From positions 1 to 5,839 of the forward strand of contig JAJZLX010000583.1 of assembly GCA_021850555.1 (NCBI GenBank): DNA of 5,839 bases, written 5' to 3'. This DNA comes from Pseudomonadota bacterium (GTDB taxonomy: Bacteria; Pseudomonadota; Gammaproteobacteria; Steroidobacterales; Steroidobacteraceae). Under the pieces are notes generated by a model. The model made no database searches. It saw only the letters and a program-made list of their open reading frames with translations, and was not told the origin of the DNA. Of this stretch, positions 4,135-5,839 are shown one piece after another (the stretch's first letter is position 1; every line of letters starts with the position of its first letter). A program made the translations under genes and the position numbers.

Positions 4135-5839
4135 ATGAGTAAAGGCCCGCGAACCGGTCTGCGGCGACCGCCCCCGCGCCGCACAGGCGCGGCGACAGAT
4201 CCTTTCCAGCAGGCGTACGCGCTGTACCTGCGAGCCCAATGGGCCGCAGCCGAGCCCCTGTGCCGCTCGGTGCTCGAACGCCAGCCCGGTCACCCCGGCG
4301 CACTGACTCTGCTCGGCGTAATGATGGCGCAGACCCGGCGGCCCCGCGAGGCCAGCGAGTTCTTCCGGCGTGCCGTCGAGTGCACACCGCAAAACCCCGA
4401 AGCCCACAATAATCTGGGGAACGCGCTGCGCGATCTCGACCAGTGCAGGGATGCCCTAGCCTGCTACGAGCGGGCTCTCGCCCTCGATCCCGGCTATGCG
4501 GAGGCCCACTACAACCGTGGCGTGACGCTCCAGCAACTCAACGATTGTGCTGCCGCAATCGAAAGCTATGACCACGCGATTGCCGTCAAGCCAGATCATG
4601 CCGAGGCGTGGAACAACCGCGGTACGGCTCTGCGTGCTCTTGAGCGCTTCGATGAGGCGCTCGAGAGCTTTGATCGCGCAGTTAAATACCGAGACAATCA
4701 CGCTGGCGCCCACAACAACCGCGGGATTGTCCTGCATCGCCTGGAACGCTACGAGGAGGCGCTCTCGAGTTACGATCGGGCGATTGAATTGCGCCCCGAA
4801 CAAGCCGAGGCGCACGCCAACCGCGGAGCGACGTTGAACGCGGCCGGTCGTCACGAAGAGGCACTGGCGAGCCTTGAGCGTGCCATCGCCATCGCTCCGA
4901 ATAATGCCGAGGCGCATGCCAATAAGGGTGCCGCCCTGAATGCGCTGCGGCGGCTCGAGGAGGCACTTTCGAGCCACGCCCGCGCGATCGCGTTGTGGCC
5001 TGGGCATGCCGACGCGCACAATAACCGCGGAGCCACCCTACATCAGCTGGGGCGTTACGAGGAGGCACTGGAGAGCTTCAACCAGGCCGTGGCGATTGAG
5101 CCGAACATGGTCAAGGGCCATGCTAATCGCGCCGTCACGCTGAGTGCGCTGCGCCGCTTCGAGGCGGCGCTCGAGAGTCTTGAGCGCGCCATCGCCATCG
5201 CGCCGGATGTTGCGGACGCGCACTTCGAGCGAGGCTGCGCCCTGTTCAATCTGAAGCGTTTCGATGCCGCTGTCGCGAGCTTCGATCGCGCGCTCGAGCT
5301 GGGTCAACGGACCGCGGCCCTGTTTTGCAATCGCGGCGATGCGCTGCTCGCGCTCGGGCGCATTGAAGAGGCGATAACCAGTCAGGCGCGCGCGTTGGAG
5401 CTGGAGCCTCCAGGAAGCTTTCTGCGTGGCGAGCATCGCCATATGCGGATGAAGGCGTGCGACTGGGGTGGGTTTGCGTCCGACGTCGCCGCATTGAAGC
5501 ACGCGATCGAGCGCTCAGAGTCGGCGGTTATGCCGTTTGCGCTGCTCTCGCTGCTGGATTGCCCGCCCTTGCAGCGCAAAGCGACCGAGATCTGGGTGCG
5601 CGAGAAATGCACACCGAAGACCTCGCTCCCGCCCCTACGTCGCCATGCACGCCATGAGAAGATCCGTCTCGGGTACTTCTCGGCCGACCTACGCAATCAT
5701 GCCGTAGCCATCCTCACCGCCGGGTTGTTCGAGCTACACGACCGTTCGCGCTTCGAGCTCACCGCCTTTGCCCTCGGTCCGGACAGCCGCGATGAGCTGC
5801 GCACCCGCCTGCAGAGCGCCTTCGAGCGCTTCCTGCTCG
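4135..5839 (+). CDS. TPR-repeat O-GlcNAc-transferase-like (GT41) glycosyltransferase, 3' truncated; candidate flagellin glycosyltransferase
   Basis: The frame stays open to the right edge: 568 complete codons are visible and the gene continues. After a basic, proline-rich leader (residues 3-17) and one helical pair (about 23-50) come eleven 34-residue TPR units (51-424) with no insertion or deletion, typically A-EAHNNRG--L--L-R-EEAL-S--RAI. A linker with MRMKACDW (437-444), PFALLSLLD and ATEIWVRE leads to the first strand and helix of the GT41 catalytic region: KIRLGYFSADLRNHAVA (509-525), then RFELTAFALGPD. His522 in RNHA appears to align with a conserved active-site histidine of human OGT (H498), judged by eye. 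GT41 enzymes transfer a sugar from a nucleotide donor to Ser/Thr; the donor-binding lobe lies beyond the window, so donor and activity are unknown. No signal peptide is seen, so it is probably cytoplasmic. Its place 81 nt after fliS suggests flagellin as substrate, as for Caulobacter FlmG; this is inference. The ATG at 4135 lacks a clear Shine-Dalgarno site; TTG 4105 is the only alternative before the in-frame stop at 4090. Confidence 0.9.
   Translation, partial: MSKGPRTGLRRPPPRRTGAATDPFQQAYALYLRAQWAAAEPLCRSVLERQPGHPGALTLLGVMMAQTRRPREASEFFRRAVECTPQNPEAHNNLGNALRDLDQCRDALACYERALALDPGYAEAHYNRGVTLQQLNDCAAAIESYDHAIAVKPDHAEAWNNRGTALRALERFDEALESFDRAVKYRDNHAGAHNNRGIVLHRLERYEEALSSYDRAIELRPEQAEAHANRGATLNAAGRHEEALASLERAIAIAPNNAEAHANKGAALNALRRLEEALSSHARAIALWPGHADAHNNRGATLHQLGRYEEALESFNQAVAIEPNMVKGHANRAVTLSALRRFEAALESLERAIAIAPDVADAHFERGCALFNLKRFDAAVASFDRALELGQRTAALFCNRGDALLALGRIEEAITSQARALELEPPGSFLRGEHRHMRMKACDWGGFASDVAALKHAIERSESAVMPFALLSLLDCPPLQRKATEIWVREKCTPKTSLPPLRRHARHEKIRLGYFSADLRNHAVAILTAGLFELHDRSRFELTAFALGPDSRDELRTRLQSAFERFLL
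4285..5406 (+). repeat. Eleven tandem 102-bp TPR-coding units
   Basis: Each unit encodes one 34-residue TPR (residues 51-84 through 391-424 of the TPR-glycosyltransferase), and all eleven stay in register with no length change. The units are diverged in DNA, but short words recur at the same phase, such as GAGGCGCTCGAGAG, AACAACCGCGG and GAGGCGCA. This is a protein-domain array, not an intergenic repeat. Such arrays can gain or lose whole units in frame by recombination. Confidence 0.88.

Noticed and set aside
3839..4138. 99-codon plus-strand frame across the fliS 3' end and the gap
   Set aside because: Most of it is out of frame inside fliS. Only its last 19 codons fall in the gap; these include the short 4082 frame discussed as a finding.
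4285..5406. Regular 102-bp periodicity considered as CRISPR or minisatellite
   Set aside because: There is no identical repeat with unique spacers. The period equals 34 codons and encodes consecutive TPR helices.
4456..5502. Minus-strand frames opposite the TPR array (187, 128 and 154 codons)
   Set aside because: These are shadows of the 102-bp repeats: the periodic code reads open on the other strand. The plus-strand TPR/GT41 motifs are unambiguous.

Overview
The window is a late flagellar filament locus from a GC-rich bacterium, most likely a gammaproteobacterium. The order flgL-fliC-fliD-fliS resembles Xanthomonas-type loci, but the sequence does not fix the genus. All real genes lie on the + strand. 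No RNA gene, IS element, integrase or CRISPR array is visible.

Layout: (1) 1-551 is the 3' part of flgL (hook-filament junction protein), cut by the window edge. (2) 552-740 is the fliC leader, with a sigma-28 (FliA) type promoter at 621-647 and a small palindrome at 695-708. (3) 741-2003 is fliC, a 420-residue flagellin. (4) 2004-2131 carries a strong hairpin followed by TTT, probably a full or partial terminator. (5) 2132-3550 is fliD, the filament cap, which has no arginine and is about one-fifth serine. (6) 3551-3612 holds a second sigma-28-type promoter with the same -35 octamer and the same 11-nt spacer as the fliC promoter, plus a sigma-54-like motif that overlaps the fliS ribosome binding site. 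(7) 3613-4053 is fliS, the flagellin export chaperone, with a GTG start. (8) 4054-4134 is a short gap with a GC-rich hairpin and a possible CATAAT -10 box. (9) 4135-5839 is a large gene, open at the right edge. It encodes eleven exactly 34-residue TPR units followed by the start of an O-GlcNAc-transferase/SPINDLY-type (GT41) glycosyltransferase domain.

How the genes work together: FlgL forms the junction on which the filament grows. FliC is the filament subunit, FliS holds unpolymerised FliC in the cytoplasm, and FliD caps the growing tip. The TPR-GT41 protein next to fliS is best explained as a cytoplasmic enzyme that binds flagellin (or the FliC-FliS complex) through its TPR superhelix and O-glycosylates Ser/Thr residues before export, by analogy with Caulobacter FlmG. 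That role is an inference from domain architecture and neighbourhood. The most interesting points are this candidate flagellin glycosyltransferase beside unusually Ser/Thr-rich filament proteins, the paired sigma-28 promoters, and the arginine-free FliD.
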